Both the position numbers and the translations under genes were made by a program. Shown here piece after piece: positions 1 to 7,734 of a stretch of DNA of 50,744 nucleotides. The stretch spans positions 1 through 50,744 of the forward strand of contig JAZPZM010000113.1 of assembly GCA_045544735.1 (NCBI GenBank), in the 5' to 3' direction. The stretch is from CAG-390 sp045544735. Its GTDB lineage: Bacteria; Bacillota; Clostridia; Oscillospirales; CAG-272. The notes under the pieces were generated by a model, which was given only the letters and a program-made list of their open reading frames with translations, was not told the origin of the DNA and made no database searches. How positions within the stretch are numbered: position 1 is the stretch's first letter; each line of letters opens with the position of its first letter.

Positions 1-1
1 T

Positions 2-796
2 GCTGATAAATTTGAAGTAATCTTGAAAGAAGCGGAAAATAAAATCAGCACGATTGATTTTTACGGCAACAATTTTGGCATAGGTAGACTTGGCTATATC
101 ATCGTTCCATATCTGCTCAGACGAAAAATTAGGAATGTAAAAAACAAACGCTTAAAGCTGGAAAACGGTCCGTATCCTCCGAGAAAGGATGGCGGTTATG
201 GTTGGTTTATTGTAGAAGAAACCGTAGATGAAACCGAAAACTGCGCTGAATATAATTCTGGCTGTAACGTAGCGGTTGATGAAAACAATCCTTCGCCGCA
301 AATCTACTATTATTGGATCAGTAAGTATTTTGATTATAATGTTTATCACAACAACGGGACACGATGGATGTGTAAAACAGGGGCAGCTCAAAACATTGAA
401 AACGGAATGATATCTAAAGATGCCCTTACTGACGAAGATGTTGCGCACTTCCTTGAAAACAATTTGATCAAGCTCACTGATGGCGATTATTATCTTAACA
501 TCCCTTATTTCACGGAGGAACAGTTCGCAAAATTTGTTTCGCTGTTTGATATGACCGATGAAAAAATAAACGATCTTCTTGCTGAATGGATTATGGCAGT
601 GCGCAAGAATTTTGAAAGCTTTGTGCCAAAGCATCTGCACGATCAAATCAATCAATGGGTAAATTGTTATCTGTATCAGATTATCGGATATGTTACCGAT
701 GAATTGATTCGTAGAGGTCTGTTGGATAAACCCGATTTTGAAAAGCCTTTGACGAACGGAGTGTTCTGCGTCGAAGGAAAAAGCATCAACCCATAA
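2..796 (+). CDS. Unidentified protein, C-terminal part (5' end outside window)
   Basis: The reading frame is open from the left edge of the window, so the true start lies upstream; a TTG at 23 is in frame but has no ribosome binding site. About 264 residues are visible. The protein is soluble-looking, rich in Asn, Tyr and acidic residues, with a conserved-looking stretch around KLENGPYPPRKDGGYGWF and no membrane segment. I do not recognise catalytic motifs. From memory, similar C-terminal regions occur in large clostridial proteins annotated as sigma-factor-like or helix-turn-helix regulators, but nothing visible here proves that. The gene is AT-richer than most of the window and ends 9 bases before a terminator hairpin, so it is not in an operon with the ABC genes. 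Coding status is confident; function is not. Confidence 0.7.
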   Translation, partial: ADKFEVILKEAENKISTIDFYGNNFGIGRLGYIIVPYLLRRKIRNVKNKRLKLENGPYPPRKDGGYGWFIVEETVDETENCAEYNSGCNVAVDENNPSPQIYYYWISKYFDYNVYHNNGTRWMCKTGAAQNIENGMISKDALTDEDVAHFLENNLIKLTDGDYYLNIPYFTEEQFAKFVSLFDMTDEKINDLLAEWIMAVRKNFESFVPKHLHDQINQWVNCYLYQIIGYVTDELIRRGLLDKPDFEKPLTNGVFCVEGKSINP

Positions 797-804
797 ATAA
801 TTTT

Positions 805-839
805 ACCGCCGAGAGTAACGTTTAGTTGCTCTCAGCGGT
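805..839 (+). terminator. Terminator hairpin after the partial gene
   Basis: Arms 805-819 and 825-839 pair over 15 positions with one mismatch and one G-U, around a five-base loop. It follows the stop at 796. The arm starts with the same ACCGCCGAGAG as the terminator at 4570, on the other side of the ABC gene pair. Confidence 0.7.
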
Positions 840-887
840 GTTTCCTTACACATATATTATACCACAAAAACGCAAAAAAGTCAAGTC

Positions 888-916
888 TTGTATTTGCATT
901 TTTACTGTGCTATAAT
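888..916 (+). promoter_or_regulatory. Sigma-A-type promoter of the ABC exporter pair
   Basis: TTGTAT (888-893), 17-base spacer, TATAAT (911-916), about 30 bases upstream of the first ABC gene. Confidence 0.7.
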
Positions 917-947
917 AAGTAACTCTCAAAAAACGGCGTAAGAAAGG

Positions 948-2765
948 GTGAAATGCTTGAAGAAAAACGGTTTTTGTGACGTACTCGCATCTTTTGTTTA
1001 TTCGCTGAAGCAAGCGGTGAAATATTTTCGCGGTGTTCTTGTCTGCGACGCGATATTGACGGTCTGCGGAAATTTCATCGTGTTTTTCAGCAACGCATAT
1101 ATGCTTCGATATATCGTTAACGGCGTTCAAACGGGCAAGAGCGTAGCTGCTTTATTGACGTATACGGCGGTTGTGATAGTTTTGCGCGTTATCTATGAGC
1201 TGATACACAAGTATTTTATAAACGTTTGGCTTCCGATTGCCAACAAGCGCGGCGAAGTGCGCCTTCGTAAATCGCTTTATCAAAAAGCGGTTGAAGCGGA
1301 CCTTGTAAATTACGAAATGCCCGATTCATACGCGCTGTTCGACAGAGTTTTGTCAAATACCCAAGTGTCGATGGATCAGACGCTCGGCTTGCTTATAAGT
1401 TGGATCAGCGTTATTATGAGCATATCGCTTTCCTCGTGGCTCGTTTTTGCGATAGATCCCGTTCTTATAGTTTTTGCTGTAATTCCCGTACTTCTGAATC
1501 TGTATTATGTAAGGCTTATCAGAAAAAAACATATTTACGACTCCCATCTGCGAGAGATAGAGCGCAAAAAGAGCTACGCTCGCAGAGCTTTTTATCTTAA
1601 GGATTACGCTAAAGAGCTTCGCCTTTCAAATATCTGGCGAGTGCTTAGGCGGCAGTTTACCGATGCCTCGGAGGAGTATACCGCCGCGGTGAAAAAAGAG
1701 GGGCGCAGAGTTGCGCTCGGCTACTATATCGTAAACAATCTTGGGCTTAATATCCCCATCTATGCGGCGCAGATATATTGCCTTTATCACACGCTCGTTA
1801 CACACACGATCTACGTGGGGGATTGCCTTGTGGTGCTTGCGTCGCTGAGCGCTATCGTAAATCCGATAAAGGGCGTGGCTAATTGGTATGCCACAATGAG
1901 CGATATTTCTCTGAAAATGTCCGATCTTCGCGCGTTTCTGAAAAAGAAAACACAGATCGACAACAGCCGCGGCGGACTGCGCGCGCAGGCGGGAGATATC
2001 GAGCTTGCGGACGTTTCTTTTACCTATGAGGGAAGCGCTACCGAAACCTTAAAGCACGTAAGCGTTAAGATACGCAAGGGTGAGACTATTGCTATCGTAG
2101 GCAGAAACGGCGCGGGTAAAACTACCCTTGTAAAGCTCTTAATGCGTCTTTACGATGCCACAAGCGGTAAGATCATGCTTGACGGGCACGACATCGCGCA
2201 ATACGAGCTGACGAGCTACCGCGATACCATTGGAGTGGTTATGCAGGACTACAAGCCATTTGCGCTTAGCGTTGCCGAAAACGTGCTCGGGCGTCCGTAT
2301 GAATCTGAGGACGAGGAAACTGTTCTTCGTGCGCTTGATAGAGTGGGACTTCTTGACAAGGTACAAAGCACCAAGGACGGTATTCATACTCTTCTGACAA
2401 AGGAATTTTCAAAGGACGGCTTGATACTTTCGGGCGGCGAGGCGCAAAAGCTTGCTATTGCGGCGATCTATGCCAAAAACTGCAATACCGTTATTTTAGA
2501 CGAGCCATCCTCGGCGCTCGATCCTTTGGCAGAGCGCCAAATGTACGACACGATGCGCGCCGCCTGCAAGGGAAAAACGATGATATTTATCTCGCACAGG
2601 CTCTCCACAGCTGTCGATGCCGACAGGATACTTCTTATGGATAACGGCGAAATAAAGGAATCGGGCACGCACGGTGAGCTTATGGCGCTCGGCGGACTGT
2701 ATGCCGAGATGTTCACCGTTCAGGCAAGCCAATATAAAGAGGGTATGAAAGGGGAGACGCTGTGA
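948..2765 (+). CDS. ABC exporter half-transporter, ATP-binding and permease protein 1
   Basis: A 605-residue half-size ABC exporter. Residues about 1-310 are a hydrophobic transmembrane domain; the rest is the nucleotide-binding domain, with Walker A GRNGAGKT near 385, Q-loop VVMQDY, signature LSGGEAQK near 494, Walker B VILDEPSSALD near 515 and H-loop SHRLS near 548. All ATPase motifs look intact. It overlaps the next gene, another half-transporter, so the two probably act as a heterodimer in the cytoplasmic membrane. The substrate is unknown. Start choice: GTG 948 is touched by the purine-rich AAGGGTGA at 944-951, so the in-frame TTG at 957, spaced 5 bases from it, may be the true start. 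Family membership is firm; export direction follows from the fused TMD-NBD layout. Confidence 0.92.
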   Translation: MKCLKKNGFCDVLASFVYSLKQAVKYFRGVLVCDAILTVCGNFIVFFSNAYMLRYIVNGVQTGKSVAALLTYTAVVIVLRVIYELIHKYFINVWLPIANKRGEVRLRKSLYQKAVEADLVNYEMPDSYALFDRVLSNTQVSMDQTLGLLISWISVIMSISLSSWLVFAIDPVLIVFAVIPVLLNLYYVRLIRKKHIYDSHLREIERKKSYARRAFYLKDYAKELRLSNIWRVLRRQFTDASEEYTAAVKKEGRRVALGYYIVNNLGLNIPIYAAQIYCLYHTLVTHTIYVGDCLVVLASLSAIVNPIKGVANWYATMSDISLKMSDLRAFLKKKTQIDNSRGGLRAQAGDIELADVSFTYEGSATETLKHVSVKIRKGETIAIVGRNGAGKTTLVKLLMRLYDATSGKIMLDGHDIAQYELTSYRDTIGVVMQDYKPFALSVAENVLGRPYESEDEETVLRALDRVGLLDKVQSTKDGIHTLLTKEFSKDGLILSGGEAQKLAIAAIYAKNCNTVILDEPSSALDPLAERQMYDTMRAACKGKTMIFISHRLSTAVDADRILLMDNGEIKESGTHGELMALGGLYAEMFTVQASQYKEGMKGETL

Positions 2766-4546
2766 TGAGCAAAGAAAGAAATTCATGGCGGCATATTCTT
2801 AAAAACAACCTCTTTTCCATGCGCTTTCTATGGCAGTATTCAAAGCCGTATTTTTTCTTTTCGATTCTGCGTATTCTTACGCGCGGCATCGAGTCCCCGA
2901 TATCCTTGCTTCTGCTCAGCAGACTCTATACGATGCTTGACGGCAACGGCTCTTTTGCCGAGGCGCTTTATATCACAATCGGAATGCTTGCTCTGAAGGT
3001 CGGCGTCGGCGCGTGGAATCAGATTTACAATACTTATATAACCCCGATATATAAAGAAAAATTGCACTATCGCATACAGCTTGAAATGTTTGAAAAGGCG
3101 AGAAGGATCGAGCTTGCAAAATACGACGATCCCGCCTTTTACAATGATTTCATTTTGTCCATGCAGTTTACCGATTCATATTTTATGACGGCGATAAAAA
3201 ATCTTTCGGATCTGCTCGGTGCGGTTTTGACGATAGCCTCGGTATTCCATATTTTGATCAGCGTAGACGTCACCACCTGCCTTGTTATACTGATAAGCTC
3301 TTTCTTGTCGGCGTATCTAAACAGAAAGCTGAAAAAGCTGAGGCTTGACGAGAAGATCGCACTTGCGGAAAACGAAAGAAAGAGCAAATATGTTGAGCGA
3401 ACCTTTAAGCTTTCCGACCACGCAAAAGAGCTGAGAATGACGCGATTTAAGGAGTGCATCGACAATAAATACGATGAGGCGACCGAGGAGTTCGGCATGC
3501 TTACAAAGCGTTTCGGTAAAAAGAAAACGCTGTGGGACGGCTTGATATTTTTGAACCTACAGCTCGTATACGGCATCGTTATAGCTATGCTCTTATACAA
3601 GCTTGCTGTCGCGGGAACGATCACGCTCGGCGAATTTGCCGTAGTCGTCAATGCAAATATGACCTTTAGAGATAAGCTGAAAAATATAAGTGATTTTATT
3701 ACCAAGCTGCCGACGCAGAGCAAGCAAATGGATATGGTAAGGGCGTTTATCTCAAAGGATGCGCAAGAAGAAAAGTGCAAGGATATTCCCGCGCTTGAGT
3801 ATATTGAGTTTCGCGGAGTTTCGTTCGGATATGCCGATGGCAAGGAGATCTTGCATGACGTTTCGCTCACCATTCGCAAAAACGAAAAGCTCGCGATCGT
3901 AGGCTCTAACGGCGCCGGAAAGACTACCTTCGTGAAGCTGCTTTTGGGCTTATATCAGCCGAGCAGCGGATGTATCCTTTATAACGGCATAGATATTCGC
4001 GAGTTTGATGAGGAAAGCTATAGACAAAGGCTTTCGGCTGTTTTTCAGGATTATCGGATATTTGCCGCGACTTTGGCTGAAAACGTGCTTGGTGACGAAT
4101 TTTGTGCCGACAAAGAGGAGCTTGTGAAGAATGCGTTGCGCTTTACGGGCTTTGAGCGAGACGTGCTTGCGTGGCGCGACGGAATACACACGGTCCTTAC
4201 GCGCGAGTTTGACGAAAAGGGCAGAAATCTGTCGGGCGGCGAGGCGCAAAAGGTCGCTATTGCAAGGGCATTCGTGCAAAACAGCGCTTTAGCTGTTTTG
4301 GATGAGCCCTCATCCGCAATAGATCCGATAGCGGAGCACGAGCTTAATGAAAGCATTATGAAGTATTCAAAGGACAAAACGGTCGTATTCATTTCGCACA
4401 GACTTTCCACAACTGTCGGCGCGGATAGGATATGTATGTTTGACAGTGGGCGCATAATTGAGGTCGGAAGCCATCGCGAGCTGATGGCAAAAAACGGCAA
4501 ATACGCTACGCTCTTTAGGGTACAAGCTGAAAAATATGTTGTATAG
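2765..4546 (+). CDS. ABC exporter half-transporter, ATP-binding and permease protein 2
   Basis: About 593 residues, the same architecture as its upstream neighbour: membrane domain to about residue 320, then an ATPase domain with Walker A GSNGAGKT near 380, LSGGEAQK near 489, AVLDEPSSAID near 510 and SHRLST near 544. ATG 2765 overlaps the previous stop (TGATG) and sits 8 bases after GGGGAG; a GTG at 2762 is also possible. Translational coupling and equal size point to a heterodimeric exporter made in equal amounts. Both signature motifs are canonical, so neither ATP site looks degenerate, unlike many asymmetric exporters. Substrate unknown; the convergent M50-like protease downstream is a possible but unproven partner. 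Confidence 0.92.
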   Translation: MSKERNSWRHILKNNLFSMRFLWQYSKPYFFFSILRILTRGIESPISLLLLSRLYTMLDGNGSFAEALYITIGMLALKVGVGAWNQIYNTYITPIYKEKLHYRIQLEMFEKARRIELAKYDDPAFYNDFILSMQFTDSYFMTAIKNLSDLLGAVLTIASVFHILISVDVTTCLVILISSFLSAYLNRKLKKLRLDEKIALAENERKSKYVERTFKLSDHAKELRMTRFKECIDNKYDEATEEFGMLTKRFGKKKTLWDGLIFLNLQLVYGIVIAMLLYKLAVAGTITLGEFAVVVNANMTFRDKLKNISDFITKLPTQSKQMDMVRAFISKDAQEEKCKDIPALEYIEFRGVSFGYADGKEILHDVSLTIRKNEKLAIVGSNGAGKTTFVKLLLGLYQPSSGCILYNGIDIREFDEESYRQRLSAVFQDYRIFAATLAENVLGDEFCADKEELVKNALRFTGFERDVLAWRDGIHTVLTREFDEKGRNLSGGEAQKVAIARAFVQNSALAVLDEPSSAIDPIAEHELNESIMKYSKDKTVVFISHRLSTTVGADRICMFDSGRIIEVGSHRELMAKNGKYATLFRVQAEKYVV

Positions 4547-4569
4547 TATGTAACAAAACAACGAAAACA

Positions 4570-4600
4570 CCGCCGAGAGCGATTTTGTCGCTCTCGGCGG
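4570..4600. terminator. Bidirectional terminator between ABC pair and protease gene
   Basis: A perfect 13-bp stem (4570-4582 with 4588-4600) and 5-base loop lies in the gap between convergent genes. T-rich sequence follows on both strands. Confidence 0.8.
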
Positions 4601-4610
4601 GTTCTGTGTT

Positions 4611-5759
4611 TTAAGAAACAGTAGCTTGATATTTCTCCTGCGCGAGATCCATCATAGCTTTTTCGGGTTGGATCTCCTGCTGATAAGGGTATTTCCTTGA
4701 GGCTTTGTCGAATTGCGCCTTTATTTTATCTGCCTTTTTCGTATCATTCTCAAAAAGCAAAGCGAGCGAATACTCGGTCCGAAGAATAGAAGGGTAATTT
4801 TTCATTGCCTTCATAAAATTTTTAAGCTCCTTTGACAGCATATCCTCGATAACGTCGCGGCGGTTTTCGGATATAAGCTCGACAAAGATCCTGTCGCATA
4901 CCAAAATATTGCGGTGAATTCCCGCGATCCCGCTGTCGATCTCAAGCAAGTGCGCCATAAGCGCATCAGCCTCCTCAAAGCGCTCCTCGTCCATAAGTCT
5001 GTTGCAGGCGAACACGCCGCGCGCCGCGACCATATTGTTTTTCATATCCTCGTCCGCGGGAACGGAAAACCACTCCGCGGGCATATCCTTGATGCGAAGC
5101 CCCATAGACTGTAGTTCAATCATCTTCATCTGGAGCCAAAACGACTCAAGCGCTTTTTCATTTTTAGAAAGCGAGATAGCGTTGTAACCGTCGTTGTCAA
5201 CGCCTCCCAGACGCAACGGCACGCCGTTGAAGATGGCAAGAACAAAGCCGAAAATGGTAAAAACAAGAAGCAAGGTGTTTAAATACGAATAGCTTGAAAA
5301 AAGAAAATATCCTATCAAAAACAGGACGGAGAAGATCGCGTTAAAGATAACGCCGCCGAAATTGATCAAAGCGACGGGGAACTTGCCGTCCTTCATATCG
5401 GGCGGAGACATAAGGCATTGTCCCGCAGTTCCCGCAATGGAAAGCCGCCTGAATTTGATCTTATCGTTTTCCTTTACCCACGTAAACGAAAGTACGCGGA
5501 ACGAAACGAATTTATATCCCGAAAGCAAACCGAAAACAAGGTGTCCCGCCTCGTGCACTATTATATGGAAAAAGTATGCAACGTATATTCCGCCAAGCAG
5601 TACGGCGTACGAAAGGAGCGTTTTATACGCAGGCTCGTCCGTGCTTGAGTTTTCGACATATAAAACCGTAAAAAGACCCAAAGCAGCGCCTACAAGGAAC
5701 ATGGATGCCAGGGCAACGTATTGCATCCAAGGAGTTTTTTTCTTGCTGTTTTTGCTCAT
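4611..5759 (-). CDS. Membrane-embedded M50-like zinc metalloprotease
   Basis: A 382-residue protein with several membrane segments in its first 200 residues. HEAGH at residues 69-73 lies inside a hydrophobic helix, the zinc-binding signature of site-2-type (M50) proteases. A second conserved patch, NGVPLRLGGVDNDG, stands where M50 enzymes carry N-x2-P-x-LDG and may supply the third zinc ligand, although the spacing is non-classical. The C-terminal 170 residues are soluble, helical and TPR-like (repeated short helices with ALLFEN and EEADAL patterns). It may cut a membrane protein or peptide; the target is unknown. It lies 13 bases after the small membrane protein on the same strand and converges on the ABC genes. 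The ribosome binding site is weak. Confidence 0.8.
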   Translation of the reverse strand: MSKNSKKKTPWMQYVALASMFLVGAALGLFTVLYVENSSTDEPAYKTLLSYAVLLGGIYVAYFFHIIVHEAGHLVFGLLSGYKFVSFRVLSFTWVKENDKIKFRRLSIAGTAGQCLMSPPDMKDGKFPVALINFGGVIFNAIFSVLFLIGYFLFSSYSYLNTLLLVFTIFGFVLAIFNGVPLRLGGVDNDGYNAISLSKNEKALESFWLQMKMIELQSMGLRIKDMPAEWFSVPADEDMKNNMVAARGVFACNRLMDEERFEEADALMAHLLEIDSGIAGIHRNILVCDRIFVELISENRRDVIEDMLSKELKNFMKAMKNYPSILRTEYSLALLFENDTKKADKIKAQFDKASRKYPYQQEIQPEKAMMDLAQEKYQATVS

Positions 5760-5772
5760 TGTTTTATTATGC

Positions 5773-6165
5773 TCACTTTCTGTATTTTTTGTCCTCTTCG
5801 AGTGCCTTTGAAACGCGCTTTTTGAAGAGCGAGGAAACGGCGACCACGATTATGTATCCAACGAGGATCAGCACGCCGCCCGTGAGATTCTGCGAGCCCT
5901 TAAGACCTGCGGGGAGCAGAAGAAAAAGTATCGCGCCGCCAACTGTCAAAAGAGCGTGCAAAAGCCTACGGTACGCCTTGTCGTACTGCGCGTCCGTAAG
6001 CTGCACCGATGCCGTGCCGAATGCGAGACAAAAGGGAATAAAGAGCATCACGCGAAGCGCGCCGAGGCCGCCCTCCGCGCCGTGAAAGGCAAGCATAGCG
6101 AAGGCGTAAGCGCCGCAGATTGCCGAAAAATATATACAAGCTTTAGTGAGTATTTTTTTGATCAT
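5773..6165 (-). CDS. Small integral membrane protein of unknown function
   Basis: About 130 residues with four likely membrane helices in two pairs (residues about 6-25, 35-55, 72-90 and 97-115) and a charged C-terminal tail. ATG at 6165 is chosen because CGGAG lies 6 bases upstream; a longer frame to 6225 has no ribosome binding site. No family motif recognised. Probably co-transcribed with the protease gene 13 bases downstream. Confidence 0.65.
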   Translation of the reverse strand: MIKKILTKACIYFSAICGAYAFAMLAFHGAEGGLGALRVMLFIPFCLAFGTASVQLTDAQYDKAYRRLLHALLTVGGAILFLLLPAGLKGSQNLTGGVLILVGYIIVVAVSSLFKKRVSKALEEDKKYRK

Positions 6166-6240
6166 AGCGTTCTCCGAAATTGAATTTACAAATGACAGTT
6201 TATCACAAAAAACGGCAAAAAGCAATATAAAACAAGAAAA

Positions 6241-6275
6241 TGAATATTTTGAGTGAATATTTCAAGAAATATTCA
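6241..6275 (+). promoter_or_regulatory. Candidate operator (direct plus inverted half-sites) upstream of nusB operon
   Basis: TGAATATT occurs at 6241-6248 and 6254-6261, and its inverse AATATTCA at 6268-6275. The second and third form a perfect 9-bp inverted repeat with a 4-base spacer (6254-6262 and 6267-6275), ending 9 bases before the -35 box. The half-sites resemble ArgR half-sites (TGAAT / ATTCA), and argR is in this operon, so autoregulation is possible but inferred. Confidence 0.45.
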
Positions 6276-6284
6276 TTATATGTG

Positions 6285-6312
6285 TTGACTTTTTGAATAA
6301 AAGAGGTATAAT
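6285..6312 (+). promoter_or_regulatory. Promoter of the nusB-recN operon
   Basis: TTGACT (6285-6290), 16-base spacer, TATAAT (6307-6312). Confidence 0.8.
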
Positions 6313-6370
6313 AAATATATTATGGGTTTATATGCCATAGCGAGCCTATTGGCGTTGAAAGGAAATGCAA

Positions 6371-6787
6371 ATGACAAGAAAAGAAGCAAGAGAAGCCGTT
6401 TTCTCTCTTTTGTTTGAGAAGGATTTCAGAAAGGACGCAACTCCCGAGGAGGTATTCGACGGGGCGGTCGAGTTCCGCAGTCTTGAGGCTGACGAGTACG
6501 TAAGAAGCACGTATTTCGGCGCTATCGAAAAAATGCCGTTTTGCGACGAGCTTATCGAGAAATATTCACGCGGCTGGAAGATATCGAGAATATCTCCCGT
6601 ATCCCGCGCAATAATGCGTCTGTCGGTGTACGAGATGTATTTCCGCGACGACGTTCCCGATAACGTTTCGCTTAACGAGGCTATCGAGCTTGTAAAACGA
6701 TTCGACGATGCTGACAAGGCGCGCCCATTCGTAAACGGTGTGCTTAATTCCGTAATGAGAGCCAAAAAGGCAGAGGAGAACGCCTGA
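6371..6787 (+). CDS. nusB: Transcription antitermination factor NusB
   Basis: 138 residues, the usual length of the all-helical NusB protein, which with NusE (ribosomal protein S10) binds boxA RNA to support rRNA transcription. The N-terminal pattern TRKEAREAVFSLLFEKDF and the later SRAIMRLSVYEMYF and NEAIELVKRF are typical of the family. ATG 6371 is preferred over ATG 6365 because AAAGGA lies about 7 bases upstream of it. It is the first gene of a long operon and its stop overlaps the next start (TGATG). Confidence 0.93.
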   Translation: MTRKEAREAVFSLLFEKDFRKDATPEEVFDGAVEFRSLEADEYVRSTYFGAIEKMPFCDELIEKYSRGWKISRISPVSRAIMRLSVYEMYFRDDVPDNVSLNEAIELVKRFDDADKARPFVNGVLNSVMRAKKAEENA

Positions 6788-7734
6788 TGCTTTTTTGCGG
6801 TATTGATACCAGCAATTACACCACCTCCGTTGCCGTTTGCGATATTGACGGAAATATCGTGGCTAATCTCAAGCGTCCGCTACCCGTCAAGGACGGTGAG
6901 CGCGGCTTGCGCCAATCGGATGCCGTTTTCGCGCACGTTAAAAATCTCCCCTTGCTTATGAACGAGCTTTCCGCGCTTATCGCGGATAGGCGCGTTTGCG
7001 CCGTGGGAGTTTCCTCACAACCGCGAAACAACGCGGACTCGTATATGCCGTGCTTTCTCACGGGCGTTGCCGCCGCCGAAGCGCTTTGCGCGGGCTGTGG
7101 CGCACCGCTTTATAAGTTTTCGCATCAGCAAGGGCATATTATGGCGGCTTATTCCACGTCGGGCGCGATAGATGACGTAAAGGAGTCTTTCCTTGCGTTT
7201 CACGTTTCGGGCGGCACTACGGAGATACTTAAGGTCATGCTTAACGCTACTGACCTTGACGTGCAACTCGTCGGCGGAACGTCCGACCTCAACGCGGGTC
7301 AGGCGGTCGACAGAGTCGGCGTTCGCCTCGGATACGCTTTCCCGTGCGGACCTGCAATGGAAAAGGCGGCAGAGGCGTTTGACGGAAAAGTAGCACCCTT
7401 AAAGACCTCGGTAAAGGGGCTTGAATGTAACCTTTCGGGGCTTGAAAACAACGCGGAAAAGCTGATAAGCGGCGGAGAAGCGCCCGAAGCCGTATGCGCT
7501 TACGTTTTCGCTTTTCTCTCTAAAACCTTTTCAAAGCTTGCACAAAACGCACGCGAGCAGTGCGGTGATTTACCGATAGTATGGGCGGGCGGAGTTATGA
7601 GCAATAAAATAATTCAAAGCCGACTTTCAAGTCTTGGCAACTGTTATTTTACCAAGCCCGAGTATTCGTCCGACAACGCAGTCGGAACGGCTCTGCTGGC
7701 GAGAAAAAAATATATTTACGAAAATGGCTTATGA
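6787..7734 (+). CDS. TsaD/Kae1-like (peptidase M22 family) protein
   Basis: 315 residues with the ASKHA-type fold signature of the TsaD/Kae1 family: N-terminal GIDTSNYTTSVAV, a metal-site motif HQQGH (His113, His117) matching the family's HxEGH, VSGGTTE and a late WAGGVMSN. True TsaD makes the t6A base of tRNA with TsaB and TsaE. This protein looks like the shorter clostridial paralogue rather than canonical TsaD (usually about 335-345 residues with an NHxEGH motif), and no tsaB or tsaE is nearby, so its exact job is open. It overlaps nusB by one base and xseA by 11. Confidence 0.75.
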   Translation: MLFCGIDTSNYTTSVAVCDIDGNIVANLKRPLPVKDGERGLRQSDAVFAHVKNLPLLMNELSALIADRRVCAVGVSSQPRNNADSYMPCFLTGVAAAEALCAGCGAPLYKFSHQQGHIMAAYSTSGAIDDVKESFLAFHVSGGTTEILKVMLNATDLDVQLVGGTSDLNAGQAVDRVGVRLGYAFPCGPAMEKAAEAFDGKVAPLKTSVKGLECNLSGLENNAEKLISGGEAPEAVCAYVFAFLSKTFSKLAQNAREQCGDLPIVWAGGVMSNKIIQSRLSSLGNCYFTKPEYSSDNAVGTALLARKKYIYENGL

